Shown here one piece after another: positions 21,315 through 32,823 of a stretch of 64,000 nt of DNA (its first letter is position 1; the number at the start of each line of letters is the position of its first letter). A model generated the notes under the pieces. It saw nothing but the letters and a program-made list of their open reading frames with translations, had not been told where the DNA came from and made no database searches. The translations under genes were made by a program, and so were the position numbers. The DNA comes from Metamycoplasma alkalescens (GTDB lineage: Bacteria > Bacillota_I > Bacilli_A > Mycoplasmatales > Metamycoplasmataceae), in assembly GCF_900476125.1 (NCBI RefSeq), contig NZ_LS991949.1, forward strand, positions 620,001-684,000. The letters run 5' to 3'.

Positions 21315-22912
21315 AAATTACCTTTCAAAAAGATTCTCTTTCTTACTACTTTGTTTTTTGTTGCCTTACTTCTTGTGTAAAACATTTTTAAATCATGATC
21401 ATATATAAGTTTCTTATAGTTTTTGTAGTCCAATTTTTCAAAAATAATTGCAATATTTAAATCTTTTGCTTTTTTAATTAAAAATCTTATGTAAAGCATA
21501 ATTGCTGGATTCTTAATTTGCGCAGTAAGATTTTCATCAATTCAAATAACCTTAACTCATTTATCAATTAAATAAATAATATCATCATCAAGTTCTTTTA
21601 ACTTAATTGCTGTACATAAATTAGGATTATTTTTTTGAATTTGTTCAATCTTCTTTTTAACTCTTGCCATTGTTTTTATATTATTGATTTTAATTAATTG
21701 AAAGAACGAATTTGTATTTGATGATAACTCATTAACATCATTATTTTCAATAAAATTAAACACATAATCATTGATATTTAAAATTCTTCCTTGTGTATTT
21801 GTTTCAGTTTTGTTTTTATAGAATTCAAAGAAAAAGTTTTTATAAATATCAAGCATTGATAAAGTTTCAAAATTATCAATTTCAAGATTTTTAAATTTTT
21901 TTTCAATCAATAAAATATTGAGTTTTGTATTATTGTCATTGAAATCATTGAAAAAGATTGGTTTTATATCAATGTTTGTATTGCTTTTTAATTGATTTGA
22001 AACATCAGTATATTTTTTTTGAAATTGAATAAAAGATTGCATTTTTTCTATTTCATTTGATAATCAATATTCCTTGACTAAAGGGATTGATTTTAAATAA
22101 TCAAAAATTAGTTCATAGGCAAAAATACTATTATTCTTTGTTAATAAAATTCCATCAAACGCATAAAAGGCTTTAAAAAGTGTCTTATATGTTTGGGCAT
22201 AATCATGAATTGTTTTAATGCTATTCATGGCTTTTTTCTTGCTAAATTTTGGTGAAGGAAAGACGAAAAATAATTTATTTCAATCCCAAATTATTTTTAT
22301 TCCTAGAATTTTATTTTTTATGCATATATCTCTAAAAATTTTAATAAATGCATTCACACTAGTGATTGATTTCATATCTAAAATAAATGCACAGGCAAAA
22401 TATTTATTATCTGGAGTTATTAAATAACTAATATTAGTATTAATTGGTTCAAAAACGAGTTTATTCAAATAATTGGATTCTTTTCAATTAAGAGTTAAAA
22501 AAATTCTTTCTTCATTAATAAAATTAAGATCAATATTTATTTTAATGATGCTTTTTGAAAGGCGGTTTTTCTTTTTTTCAAAACTAATAAAAAGATTTTT
22601 TTTAGCTTCTAAAGCTTTTTCAAATGTTAGTAATGATTTTTTATCAAGGATTGCTTCAAATTTACTAAGTTTAATTCATTTTCGATTTTGTAAATTTAAT
22701 CTTTTTAAAAAAATTGGTTGAGATTTAATATCAAAAATATGATTATGTGATTTTATTCTTTCTTTTTCAATATCAATTTCAAGAAAAAGGAAACCATTTT
22801 TTGTATCAATTGCTTTTTTTCTTTTGGTTGTGAAATAAATTCCTAAATATGAGCCAAGAACAATAACAATAATAAAGAAAATGACAAAAGGAATTAAAAG
22901 GGCATTACTCAT
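21296..22912 (-). CDS. Membrane-anchored protein of unknown function
   Basis: I do not recognise this 538-residue protein. It begins with one strong transmembrane segment ([21 protein letters not shown], residues 2-22) followed by a basic TTKRKK stretch and a long hydrophilic part rich in K, N, I and F, with mixed helix and strand and no obvious catalytic motif. The basic residues after the helix suggest the large domain is cytoplasmic. The start ATG 22912 overlaps the pcrA stop by 8 bases; a second ATG 12 bases upstream is possible. Read with TGA as Trp the frame passes the apparent stop at 21311 and ends at TAA 21296, inside pepO. It sits between pcrA and pepO in one run. Confidence 0.8.
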
Positions 22913-25127
22913 TTGAATTTTCATCCCATTTCTTAATTGAATGGTGTGATCTTTCAAATTGTTTAATGATTTTTTGAAAGTCGAATTTGACTGTGATGAT
23001 TGAATCGACCATTTCAATTATTTTTCCCTTGCCATATGTTTTGTGCATAATATAATCACCAATAATTAAATCAACATTATTTAGATTATTTTCTTGTGCA
23101 ATTGAAAAATCAGAAGCTAGATTTATACTATTATGCTGTTCCTTAACACCCATTTCTTTTAGGAATCGACTTGGTTTGCTAAATCCTGATTTACTTATTG
23201 CGAATGATAAAAACAATTTCTTTTTTGCCCTTGTTATTGCAACATACATTAATCTTCTTTCTTCTTCTAGTGCTTCAATATTTTCTTTGTATGTATTCAT
23301 ATAGCGAATAAAAGTAAAATCTTTGTGAGGTGAACTGATGATTGCTCTACGCAGAGGAAAAAGACCTTCGGCTAAACCACAAATAAATACATAATCAAAT
23401 TCTAACCCCTTTGCATTATGTACTGTCATTAAAGAAACAAAATTTGTTGCATCATCATCACTATCATGGTCTGTAATAAGTGCCATTTCTTGTAAATATT
23501 CAGCGATAGTACCAAATTTATTGTTTATTTCTCACTGTTCAATTGCGTTTATTAAACTTAAAAAATTTTCTTTTTTACTTTCATATTCTTCTTCAGTATT
23601 TTTATAAATTTCAAAATACCCAATAATCTTAAACATGAATTCTTTTAATGTACTGCTTATTGAATTAGTTTTAAGAGCGACTCTTGCTCAGCGAATTGCA
23701 TTAATTAGATCAGCAATTTTTTGCATTGTCAATGAGGAGATACCAAGTTTTCCTTGAATAGCATCAAAATTATTTTCAATCGCAGTGTATAAATCAAGAT
23801 TTTTGCTTTTAGCAAAATTAAGCAATTTTTCAATAGTTACTTCACCAATTTTTCTTGAAGGCTTGTTGATAATCCGAAGAAACATTAGTTCATTTCCATC
23901 ATGAATAACTCTTAAATAAGCCAATGCATCTTTGATTTCTTCTCTTTGATAAAATTTGATTGAACCAAAAAGTTTATATATTGAATTTTCTTTGATTAAT
24001 GCTTCTTCAATTGCTCTTGAGTAACTATTTGTCCGGAATAAAACAGCAATGTTTTTTAATTGAATGCGATTTCTTTTTAATTTAGAAATACTTTGTGCGA
24101 TTCATCTTGCTTCATCTTCTTCGCTATAACCACAAAAGAAATCAACTTCTTCCCCTTCTTGGTTTTCTGTGAATATCTTTTTTTCCAATCTTAATTTGTT
24201 ATTGTCAATTAATTGGTTTGCATGTCTTAAAATTGTTTTAGTTGAACGATAATTTTCTTCCAATTTAATTGTTAATGCATCTGGATAATCTTTGTGGAAA
24301 TTAATAATAATATTTATATCAGCATTTCTTCAACTATAAATAGTTTGATCAGGATCACCAACAATAGTTAAGTAATTTGTTGAACAAAGTTTTTGTAGAA
24401 TTTTATATTGAATTAAACTTGTATCCTGGAATTCATCAACCAATAAATAATCATATCTTTTTGATCATTTTTTTGCAGTTGCTTCATATTTTGGATCATA
24501 AAATAGAGTATATACAAAAACTAATAAATCATCAAAATCAAGAGCTTTTGCTCTTTGTAGTCTTTCTTGGTAATTTTTGTAAATTGATTCTTTAATTTTA
24601 TTAGATTTTTTTTCTTCATTTGAAATTGATAGATCTTCTTCTTCATCTTCTTTTTGTTCATTGCTAGGAAGATTAAATAATGAATTTTTTTTGTTTTGAA
24701 TAAAACTTAAAATCGAATTATAACTAAATTCATTATTTGAGATTCCTAATTCAGAATAAATAGATTTTAGAATTGATTTTTGATCAAGTTCATCAACAAT
24801 TTGAAAATCATTTTTGTACCCTAACAAATGGATATCGTGACGAAGAATATTTGAACAAATCGAGTGAAATGTACTTATTGTCGGAATCCTTTTTGGGTCT
24901 TCCAAAATTGTTGTGACCCTAGTTTTCATTTCATTCGCTGCTTTATTTGAAAAAGTTAACGCTAAAATACGTGAAGGATTTATGTCTAATTCTTCAATTA
25001 AATAAGAAATTTTTTTCGTTAATACTCGAGTTTTACCTGAACCAGCTCCAGCAATGATCCTCAACGGTCCATCATTGTATTTGACCGCCGCTTTTTGTTG
25101 TTCATTTAAATTGTTCAGATTCAACAT
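22905..25127 (-). CDS. pcrA: ATP-dependent DNA helicase PcrA/UvrD
   Basis: A superfamily-1 3'-5' helicase of 740 residues, essential in Gram-positives for repair and for clearing replication conflicts. Motifs: Q motif LNEQQKAAV, motif [10 protein letters not shown] (residues 26-34), Ia [17 protein letters not shown], motif IV-V region and [17 protein letters not shown] followed by [18 protein letters not shown] near the C-terminus. A short tail with [15 protein letters not shown] resembles the usual PcrA C-terminal Tudor-like domain. Start ATG 25127 with AAGGAGG, the best ribosome binding site in the window. Its stop overlaps the next gene by 8 bases. Confidence 0.97.
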
Positions 25128-25209
25128 ATTTCCTCCTTGTTATTATCGAAATTCGATATTTAATACATTAAATTATATCTTATTAGGTTTCTACAAATGA
25201 TGAGTAATA

Positions 25210-25236
25210 AAAAATAGCTGTTTTTTAGCTATTTTT
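25210..25236 (-). terminator. Hairpin at the end of the RDD gene
   Basis: AAAAATAGCT at 25210-25219 pairs with AGCTATTTTT at 25227-25236. On the minus strand it overlaps the stop codon of the RDD gene and is followed by T6, so it is likely the terminator of the asnS-to-RDD run, just before pcrA. Confidence 0.65.
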
Positions 25237-25899
25237 ATCTAATAAATGAATTTTTGGTAATTCTCTTTTTTTAGGTAAAATTATTTGTTTATTTTCTTCT
25301 ATTTCAACTTCTTCATATTTGTTTTTTCAAACTGTTTCTGTTTTGGATAACTTGTCATTTCAATTTATTCTTGATGGGCCAATCCCACTTAGAATAACTA
25401 AAGCCTCAAGGTTAACTGCAATTGTTGCTAAGATTACTGGAAGACTAAGAACAATTTTTTCAGCCGAATTTAGTTTTTGTCCTCTTGCTGCTTTTAAAAA
25501 ACCATCAGTTGAAATTAACATGAAACTTAAAAAAATAAAAATTCAAAAAAAAGCAAATAATCTTTGTCGGTCAAAAATATATTTTGAAATTTTTATTTTT
25601 TTATTAGTTTCTTCATTTGCTTGGATTTTTATTTTGCAAATAAGCATACCAATCGTTTGACCCTTGCTAAAAATTGGAATTAACAAATATGAAAAGATAA
25701 TAAATATGATTAATAATAAAAGTCAAAAACGATAAATTAATTCACGATATAAAATATTTTCAGTATAAAAATTTGCTTTTTTATAATTAAAAACAATAAA
25801 AGATGTTCCGATTGCAAAGAGAATAAAGAATAATAAATCAATAATTGTTGCTAATATTCGAATTCAAAAATTAGCTTTTATATTTTTTTTAATTACCAT
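25225..25899 (-). CDS. RDD-family membrane protein
   Basis: A 224-residue protein with at least four hydrophobic segments. It starts with FWIRILATIIDLLFFILFAIG, which matches the RDD start (Arg near the front, Asp in the first helix), and contains LLIPIFSKGQTIGMLICKI, the typical second RDD block (family: xxxxGqTlGkkllgi). RDD proteins are unknown transporters or channels. The start ATG 25899 overlaps the upstream gene by 7 bases. The hydrophilic C-terminus ends LPKKRELPKIHLLDKNS. Function unknown. Confidence 0.8.
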
Positions 25900-26894
25900 A
25901 CGAATTTTTTAAAAATTAAATTTCATTTTTTTGTGAATTGATTTGTCAATTCGTTTAAATCACTAATTTTAAATTGCTTAAAATATGGATTTTCATTAAT
26001 TTCTTTTAATCAAAATTCTTTTTGTTTTTCAATTTCTTTTAAAAGTGATTCAGACATGTTATTAAAAACTTTTGATTTCAATGAATCATTTTTAATTTTA
26101 AATATTCCTAAAAATCCGGCAATGTAGTAACAATAAGACATAAATCTTGCAAATTCAATTGCATTTTTTTTATCAATTTGGTCTTGAGCAATTGATGCAA
26201 TGATTGAATTTCATGTTCTTGATAATGATTGAATATTGAACATAAAAAATTTGCCATTCAAATCTCTTATTCAAGTGTTTTTAAAATAAATATAAGTTTT
26301 TGATTTCAAAATAACTTCAAAAATAAATTTTGTTGAATTTTCAAAGTTTAGATCTTTGATTTTTCATTTATTAATTACTTCTTCAATCATTTCTTTTTTG
26401 ACAATGTAATTAAAAATTGATTGTGAAGCTAAGGCAATTGGCAAGTTATTTTTTTCTAATTCAACTAAACCTAATGAAGGTAATATTTCATCTTTGTAAA
26501 TTGAATATAGAAATTCTTTTTTAGAGAATGGTATTTCAATTAAATCTGGTTGTGTTTCAAGATTTTCTAAAAATAAATTAATTCTTTCAATAAATTCACT
26601 TTTAATTTTGTAATTTTGATAAAGAATATAAATGTATGGTGTTTCAACAAAATTTAAAACCTCTTTTAACTTAATGTCAAAATTTTGATGGGAAGTATTA
26701 AAAATAATTTTTAGATTTTCATAGTTTTTATTTTGTAATTTATCCAATTCATAAAAATGATCATTTTTGGGATTATCGATGACTATGATTGCATTAAAAT
26801 CTTCACTTTTTTGTTTATAAATATTGTTTAAAATTTTTTCAATTGGAAGAATTGGATTATAAATTGGAATAATAATTGTTAATTTTTTTTTCAT
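25893..26894 (-). CDS. Glycosyltransferase family 2-like protein
   Basis: A 333-residue protein whose first 100 residues look like a GT-A fold nucleotide-sugar transferase: LTIIIPIYNPILPIEKILNNI, then NAIIVIDNPKNDHF, and TPYIYILYQNYKI. The last is where the family's DxD metal motif would be, and it is not conserved, so activity is doubtful. The rest is helical with no match I recognise. Start ATG 26894 with GGTGA site; it begins 11 bases after asnS. No signal peptide or membrane helix is visible. Could act in glycolipid or capsule-like sugar synthesis, which is inference only. Confidence 0.65.
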
Positions 26895-26905
26895 TGTGCA
26901 TTCAC

Positions 26906-28249
26906 CTACATTTTTATTTGACCAGCCACACGTGGGAATGGGATAACATCTTTAATATTTGCAACACCTGTTACATACATCACCAAACGTTCAAATCCAA
27001 TTCCAAAACCACTTGTTTGCGCATATCCAAAACGTCTTAAATCTAAATATCATTGTAATGATTGCGTTGGAATGTTAAGTTCTTTCATTCTTTCAATAAG
27101 ATTTTTATAGCGCGATTCCCTTTGACTTCCTCCAATTAATTCACCAATTCCAGGAACTAATAAATCAAATGCTGCAACAGTTTGCTTGTCATCATTTTGA
27201 TACATATAAAACGCTTTAATATCTTTTGGATAATTAATAACTGCAACAGGACCTTTAATGATTTGTTCTGACAAGAATTTTTCATGTTCAGAAGCTAAAT
27301 CCATTCCAAAATAAATATCTTTTTCTTCAAAGTTATTCTTAAATTCTTCAAGTTTTTTAATTACATCTTTGTAATCAATAATTGTTAATTTGTTGTCTAA
27401 AAATTTGTTTAAATTATCAAGTAAACCACTGTTGATTGAATCTAAATATTTCATTTCGTCAGTATAGTTTTTTATTGTATTTTTGATTACTGTTTTTAAA
27501 AGGTCATCAGCTAAATAAATAATATCATTTAGTTTATAAAAAGCAACTTCAGGTTCAATCATTCAAAATTCAGCAAGGTGTCTTGATGTGTGTGAATTTT
27601 CAGCACGAAAAGTTGGTCCAAAAGTATAAACTTTTTTGAAACTTTCAGCATATGCTTCAGCATGCAACTGTCCCGTTACTCCTAAAAATGCTTTTTGTTT
27701 AAAGAAATATTCTTTTGATTCATCATCAACTAATAAAGTTTCCCCAGCACCTTCACCATCATTTGATGTGATTATTGGTGAAGCCATGTATAAAAAATTA
27801 TGTTCTTGAAAATATTTATGAATTTCATACGCTAATGAATTTCTTATTAACATGATTGCTTTAAATAAATTTGTACGGTTTCTTAAATGCGGAATTTCTC
27901 TTAAAAATTCAAGTGATGTTTCTTTTTTTTGGATTGGAAAATCACTATCAACATTGCCAAGAATTTTTATTGTTTTTAAAACTAATTCAAGTGGTTGCTG
28001 TGCATTAGGAGTTAAATGAATTTCTCCAGTTGCAGATACAGAAGTTCATAAAGAAATTGTTGCTAGTGATAATTTATTAATGATTTCTCCCTTAATAACT
28101 ACTTGTAAATTCGAAATTGTACTTCCATCATTAATTGTTAAAAACCTTATTTTTTCATTTCCTCGATTTGAAACAATTCATCCTTCTATTTTATATTCTG
28201 ATCCTTCTTTGATTTGATCTATTTTTTTTAATATTTCTTTGATTGTCAT
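26906..28249 (-). CDS. asnS: Asparaginyl-tRNA synthetase
   Basis: Class IIb synthetase that charges tRNA-Asn. The 447-residue protein has the N-terminal OB anticodon-binding domain ([20 protein letters not shown]) and the catalytic domain with [12 protein letters not shown], motif 2 [20 protein letters not shown] and motif 3 [16 protein letters not shown], ending [14 protein letters not shown]. The end is a TAG stop, less common here. The start ATG 28249 has an AGGAG site. The glycosyltransferase-like gene follows after 11 bases. Confidence 0.97.
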
Positions 28250-28449
28250 TTTATTCTCCTGATTTATTATTGAAATACATTTCTATAATATTAAATATTA
28301 TAACTTAGTAATTTTAAAGTTTTAATGAAAGTTAATTAGGTAATAAATTAAGCACTAACTTTATTCTTTAAAAAAGATAAGAAAATTTTTATTATATTCG
28401 TATCATAATTTTTTTATTTTCTTTTAAAAAAGAAACATAATTTCTTGCT

Positions 28450-29289
28450 ATGAAAAAAATGAAGAGAATGTTATTAAGTTTTGGAGTGGTTTCTTCCTTT
28501 ATATCTTTTCCGATTTTAGTTGTTTCGTGTGGAAATAAAGCAAAAGAAGTTGAAACCGTTAATAAATCTAATTCAGAAACAGAATTAAATAATAATAAAA
28601 ACAATCAAGAATCAAATCCAAATAATCAAAATACAAGTGATATTAAAAATAATCAAACAAATAAAATTATGGGGAATTCATCTATATCTTCTGACAAGAA
28701 TGATACAAAAGGGGTTCAATCAGATTCGAGTGTAGTAGATGACAAGAATAATGAAAATTTATCTAAAACAATTGATTCAGAGAGTAAAAAGAATATAGAA
28801 AAAGAAAATCATGATTCAGACTCAACTAAAAATAAAATTCAAGAAAAAAATAATTTGTCTGAATCAACTAAAAAAGATAATAAAGATGACTTAAATATTC
28901 AAAAAGATAAAAATACTGATTTTAAAATAAGTGAATCTTCAAGTATTGAGGAATTTGAAAAGTTTTTTGATTTTATCCATAATTTGCATGATAAATCAAA
29001 AGGCATTCTTGGTTCATTAGGAAGAAAAGAATTTGGAGATGATTTTTTAGATAAATTTAGTTCATTTGTTGATAAAACAGCAGAATTAAGTATTAATTTT
29101 GGATTTCTTTTAGAAATAAAGGAAAATGATAAAAAAGAATCTGGTCAAATTATAAAATCTAATTCAAAGAAAGAGTTAGAAAATAAAATTAATTCCTCAA
29201 AAAAAGAAATATCTAAAATATATAAAGAAATAAAAGATGATATAACTAAATTAGTTAAACTTATTGAAGAGCAAAAAAAGCAAAAATAA
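28450..29289 (+). CDS. Lipoprotein with low-complexity Asn/Lys/Ser-rich region
   Basis: A 279-residue lipoprotein. The signal peptide MKKMKRMLLSFGVVSSFISF ends in the lipobox VVSC, giving Cys27 as the anchored residue. Residues 28-160 are low-complexity, rich in N, K, S, D and E, and probably disordered. The last 115 residues contain FEKFFDFIHNLHDKSKG and a coiled-coil-like end (ELENKINSSKKEISKIYKEI). I recognise no family. No clear ribosome binding site precedes ATG 28450. It stands alone between asnS (divergent) and the PotD-like gene (convergent). Confidence 0.8.
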   Translation: MKKMKRMLLSFGVVSSFISFPILVVSCGNKAKEVETVNKSNSETELNNNKNNQESNPNNQNTSDIKNNQTNKIMGNSSISSDKNDTKGVQSDSSVVDDKNNENLSKTIDSESKKNIEKENHDSDSTKNKIQEKNNLSESTKKDNKDDLNIQKDKNTDFKISESSSIEEFEKFFDFIHNLHDKSKGILGSLGRKEFGDDFLDKFSSFVDKTAELSINFGFLLEIKENDKKESGQIIKSNSKKELENKINSSKKEISKIYKEIKDDITKLVKLIEEQKKQK

Positions 29290-29294
29290 AGTAA

Positions 29295-29329
29295 AAAAAC
29301 TCATAACATTGAAATTGTTGTGAGTTTTT
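29295..29329. terminator. Bidirectional terminator between convergent genes
   Basis: AAAAACTCATAACA (29295-29308) pairs with TGTTGTGAGTTTTT (29316-29329), with one wobble pair, and has A-rich and T-rich flanks. It lies 6 bases after the lipoprotein stop and 14 bases from the stop of the PotD-like gene on the other strand. Confidence 0.75.
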
Positions 29330-29342
29330 ATTATTTTTAAAA

Positions 29343-31103
29343 TTATGATTTGGTTAGCTCAAAATAGTATGAAACGATTTTTGTTCTTAAATTATTATCA
29401 ATAATTGGATAAGTAAATAATGAGTATTGATTTTTGATTGGTTCTGGTTGAGAATAAATGCTTTTTGCAGTTTCATCATTGCCAAAATATCATTTTTCAA
29501 TAAATTCATAAGTTAATTGATCTGCGGGTGTGTATGAAATATAATCAAAATTTCCAATTTCTGATAGTTCAATATCTGCAAATGTATTTGAAAAAGCTTC
29601 TTCAAATATTGATGCACCATCATCAGAATTATTTCTTATTATTAATAATCAATCTTTGTTTGTGCTATTTTCATTGTTGACAAAATTCTCAAGTTGATTA
29701 TTTCAATTATCAATTTCTTTTCAATTATTGTTTTTGAATTTTTCATTTTCATTTAATTTTTCAATAATTTGATTTTTTTCTTCTTGGTTATTAAAAATAT
29801 TTTTCAAAACTTCTTTTGCAGCATCAAGATGTTTTTCTTTATTTTCATTGATGTTTTCTTTTACTTTAGCAATGAAATCATTTTCTAATTGGTCTAGTTT
29901 TTCTTCATAAGTTTTTTTGTCGCTATATTTATGATTATTATGATAAATATTGATTCTTAAGGTTTCAAGAAATTTATTTGTGTCATCTTCACTTAATTTA
30001 TGAGAAATAATTCATCCATCCATTAGAATATAATTATTTTTTGGACGAATAAAACGAATCTTCCCCTCTTCAACACTTTCAAAATTATCTTTTGAATAAT
30101 AACCATCCAATGCATCACCATTGTAAATTACAGCTGCATCACTTCGCCCTGATTTTGGTTCAATTAGATGATTTAATAATTCTAATCCATCACCGCTTAA
30201 AAAATTGTACTTGGTATTACGAATTGGTTTACCTGAAGCATGTTCAACAAATTTAACAAATGATTTAATTGCATCTTTGTAATTATTTTCATTGAAATCA
30301 AACAATTTTCCCTCTCCATTTAAAGTAAAATTTTTGATTCAATCATCTCCTGAATTCATTGCTCCGATCATTAAATTATCAATGTAGGCATTGGTTCATC
30401 CAATTCTTTGATAGTTGTTATTTTTCAAGATTGAAAAAATTTCTTTTCAATCAATTTGCAATGTTTTTTCTTCTAAATGATTGATTTCGTCTTCGATATT
30501 CAAATGTGGTCTTGTTTCTTTATTGATATTGTAAGCAATACCTTTATCTTGTGAATAGTATGGAATAATAAAATCAGAAAAATGATCCCAATTATTTTCA
30601 TTAATTTGTTTGGTTTCAAATGATCTTCAACGTTTGTTATTTGCATCAATTTCAAAACCAATTTTATTTCCCTTGTCTTCCATATTTGCTAATTTGCTAT
30701 AAATTAGATTATCAAAATTTTCAAGATGATCTTGAATTGTTTTTGTAAATAATTTTTTTCTTTTTTGTCATGTATTTGAATTATTTCCAAAAATTTTTGT
30801 ATAATCAATTTTTTTAATTTTTTTATCAAGAATTAATTGCGCGGCTTGGAAATCGCTTCCCACCCCAGCAATTGCTTTATCTTGCGTTAAAGCTTGAGTA
30901 AATTCACTAACTTCTTTAAATTCTTTGTAGTTATAATTTTTTCCAATTTTTTTAATAATTTCAGGTGATAAATATGATTCATAGTTATAAATGCTTGGAC
31001 GGTATTTATTGCTTAATTTTAAAATGATTGATCCAAAAAATAAAAAGATAAGGAAAACGATTGCGAAGCAAGATAATAAAAACTTAAAAATTCTTTTATT
31101 CAA
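29343..31103 (-). CDS. potD: PotD-like polyamine-binding protein, copy 1
   Basis: Substrate-binding part of a spermidine/putrescine-type ABC importer. The 586-residue protein is much longer than PotD of E. coli (348). It starts with a membrane helix (FKFLLSCFAIVFLIFLFFGS) without a usable lipobox, so it is probably held by an uncleaved anchor. Next is SIYNYESYLSPEI, matching the start of mature PotD, then AGVGSDFQAA and SDAAVIYNGDALDGYYSKDN, the PotD core. The long insert between is K/N/E-rich. The start is TTG 31103, 10 bases after an AAGGAGG site; no in-frame ATG lies nearby. It follows potC, 15 bases away. Confidence 0.85.
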
Positions 31104-31118
31104 TTTATAAAAACCTCC

Positions 31119-31967
31119 TTAAAAATCTTTTTGTTGTTGTTTTTTTGTTAATAAAATATTTTTTTTAGTTCTAATATCTTGACTTCTTTTGAAAATGATG
31201 TATACTGTGTTTGAAAAAATTACAACAAGTAATGAAATTGCACCAATAGCGAGAGATCAAGCTTGAAATTGACCTTCATATAATTTTGTTCCTAATGTTT
31301 GTGTGTTGGAAATGATTCTTGTGATAATAAAATCATCAAATGAAAGTGTCATTGTCATTACAAAAGTAAATCCAATTGAACCAAGCATATAAACAAAATA
31401 TGTTTTGAATCATGTTTTAAATTTTGAATATCCTAGATCTTGACTTGATTCAAAAACACTTTTTGAGAATTTATCACTTTTTGGTAGCATAATCAAAATT
31501 CCGTATGGCAAGCACATTACAGTATGCCCAATAATTGCCCGAAAAAATCCTTCACTTGTTGCTTTTAGTGTACCAAAAAATAAGAAATTAAGTACAATTG
31601 CTAATGTTAATCCAGTAATGACATCTGGGTTTATTAAAGGAACGTTTGATGTTGTTTGAACAAATGATCTCGCAACACGATTTTTGTTTCTTCATAAAGA
31701 AAAAACGGTTAACAAAGAAAGACTAATTACTAAAATTGATGTTGCTAGTCCTAATAAAAATGAGTTAGCAAAAGCTAATAAATTAGATTTAGAAAATAAT
31801 TCAGCATAAGCTTCAAATGAGGTGCGGTTCCATGTTGTGACTGAAAAAATTCCCTTATCTGATGGCGCATTAAAACTATAAATTGCCCCAAAAATGATTG
31901 GAATATATAAAAAAGCAAGAATGATAAAGACATATGAGCATTTTAAAAAATTCTTAAATTTATTCAT
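31119..31967 (-). CDS. potC: Polyamine ABC transporter permease PotC
   Basis: Inner-membrane permease of a spermidine/putrescine-type importer. The 282-residue protein has six hydrophobic segments and starts KCSYVFIILAFLYIPIIFGAIYSFN. The EAA-type loop near residues 180-200 reads SSQDLGYSKFKTWFKTYF. The stretch MTLSFDDFIITRIISN is the typical PotC segment after the EAA loop. The start ATG 31967, with AAGGA, overlaps potB by 8 bases. A TTG further upstream would add nine residues and is less likely. Confidence 0.93.
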
Positions 31968-32823
31968 AATTACTTCCTTGTCTTTTTTTGGCAATTAAAT
32001 ATGGAATTCCATAAATAATGCCATAAATTGCTAATAGTACTGAAAGTGTAATAATAACCAAAGTTGATGAGTTTGCTAAATCAAATGGGTTTACAGTATT
32101 CGCAAATTGATTAATAAGATTACCAATTAATTGTTTTTGACTTCCATTTGGCAACAATTTATCAGAAATAATAATTGATGTTGCAGCCATCATTAAAACA
32201 ATGCCAAAACCACTTAAAATTGCTTTTGCTGAATATGGAATAATAACTTTGAAAACGGTTTTAAATTTTGAATATCCTAAATCCTCAGAAGCTTCTAAAA
32301 TGTTTTTAGGCATATCTTTAAGAACTTGGTATAAAGGTAAAACCATAAAAGGTAAATATAAATATACCATTCCAAAAATAATGAAAAAATTATTGTTTAA
32401 TTGGTTTTCATCAAAAATTGCCGAAAATAATCCACGTACAGCTAAAGCTTTTGAAATTGTAAAGATGGCAAGTGGGCTTAGAATCAAAGTCAATCCTAAA
32501 ATTTTAATTATTTTGTATTTTGATCTTGAAACAATGTATGCGTAGGGGAAACCAATAATTAAAGCAAAAATCGAAGCAAATAAACCAGTTAGTAAAGAAC
32601 GACCAATGATTAATCATGTTGAAGGACGCAGAGCAATTGCTCAACTCTCAAGTTTTGTTTGTCCTTCTAAGGGTTTAAAAGCATAAATGCAAACAAATAT
32701 CATTGGTAAGATAATGAATAAAATTGCAAAAATGATGTATGGAATCAGAAATGAAATTTGCAGTTTTTTCATTGGTGAAGAGTTTTTAATTTTTTTTGAT
32801 ACCGCAATCTCTTTATTAGTCAT
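31960..32823 (-). CDS. potB: Polyamine ABC transporter permease PotB
   Basis: Partner permease of PotC, 287 residues with about six transmembrane segments. It starts [14 protein letters not shown] and then SFLIPYIIFAILFIILPMIFV; the EAA loop reads EASEDLGYSKFKTVFKVIIP, nearly the same pattern as in PotC. The start ATG 32823 has a GGAGAG site and overlaps the potA stop by 8 bases. The tight overlaps potA-potB-potC suggest coupled translation and equal amounts of the subunits. Confidence 0.93.

Noticed and set aside
31050-31103. LLSC in the N-terminus of the PotD-like protein as a lipobox
   Set aside because: The Cys is at position 12, before the hydrophobic stretch, so it is not a usable lipoprotein signal.
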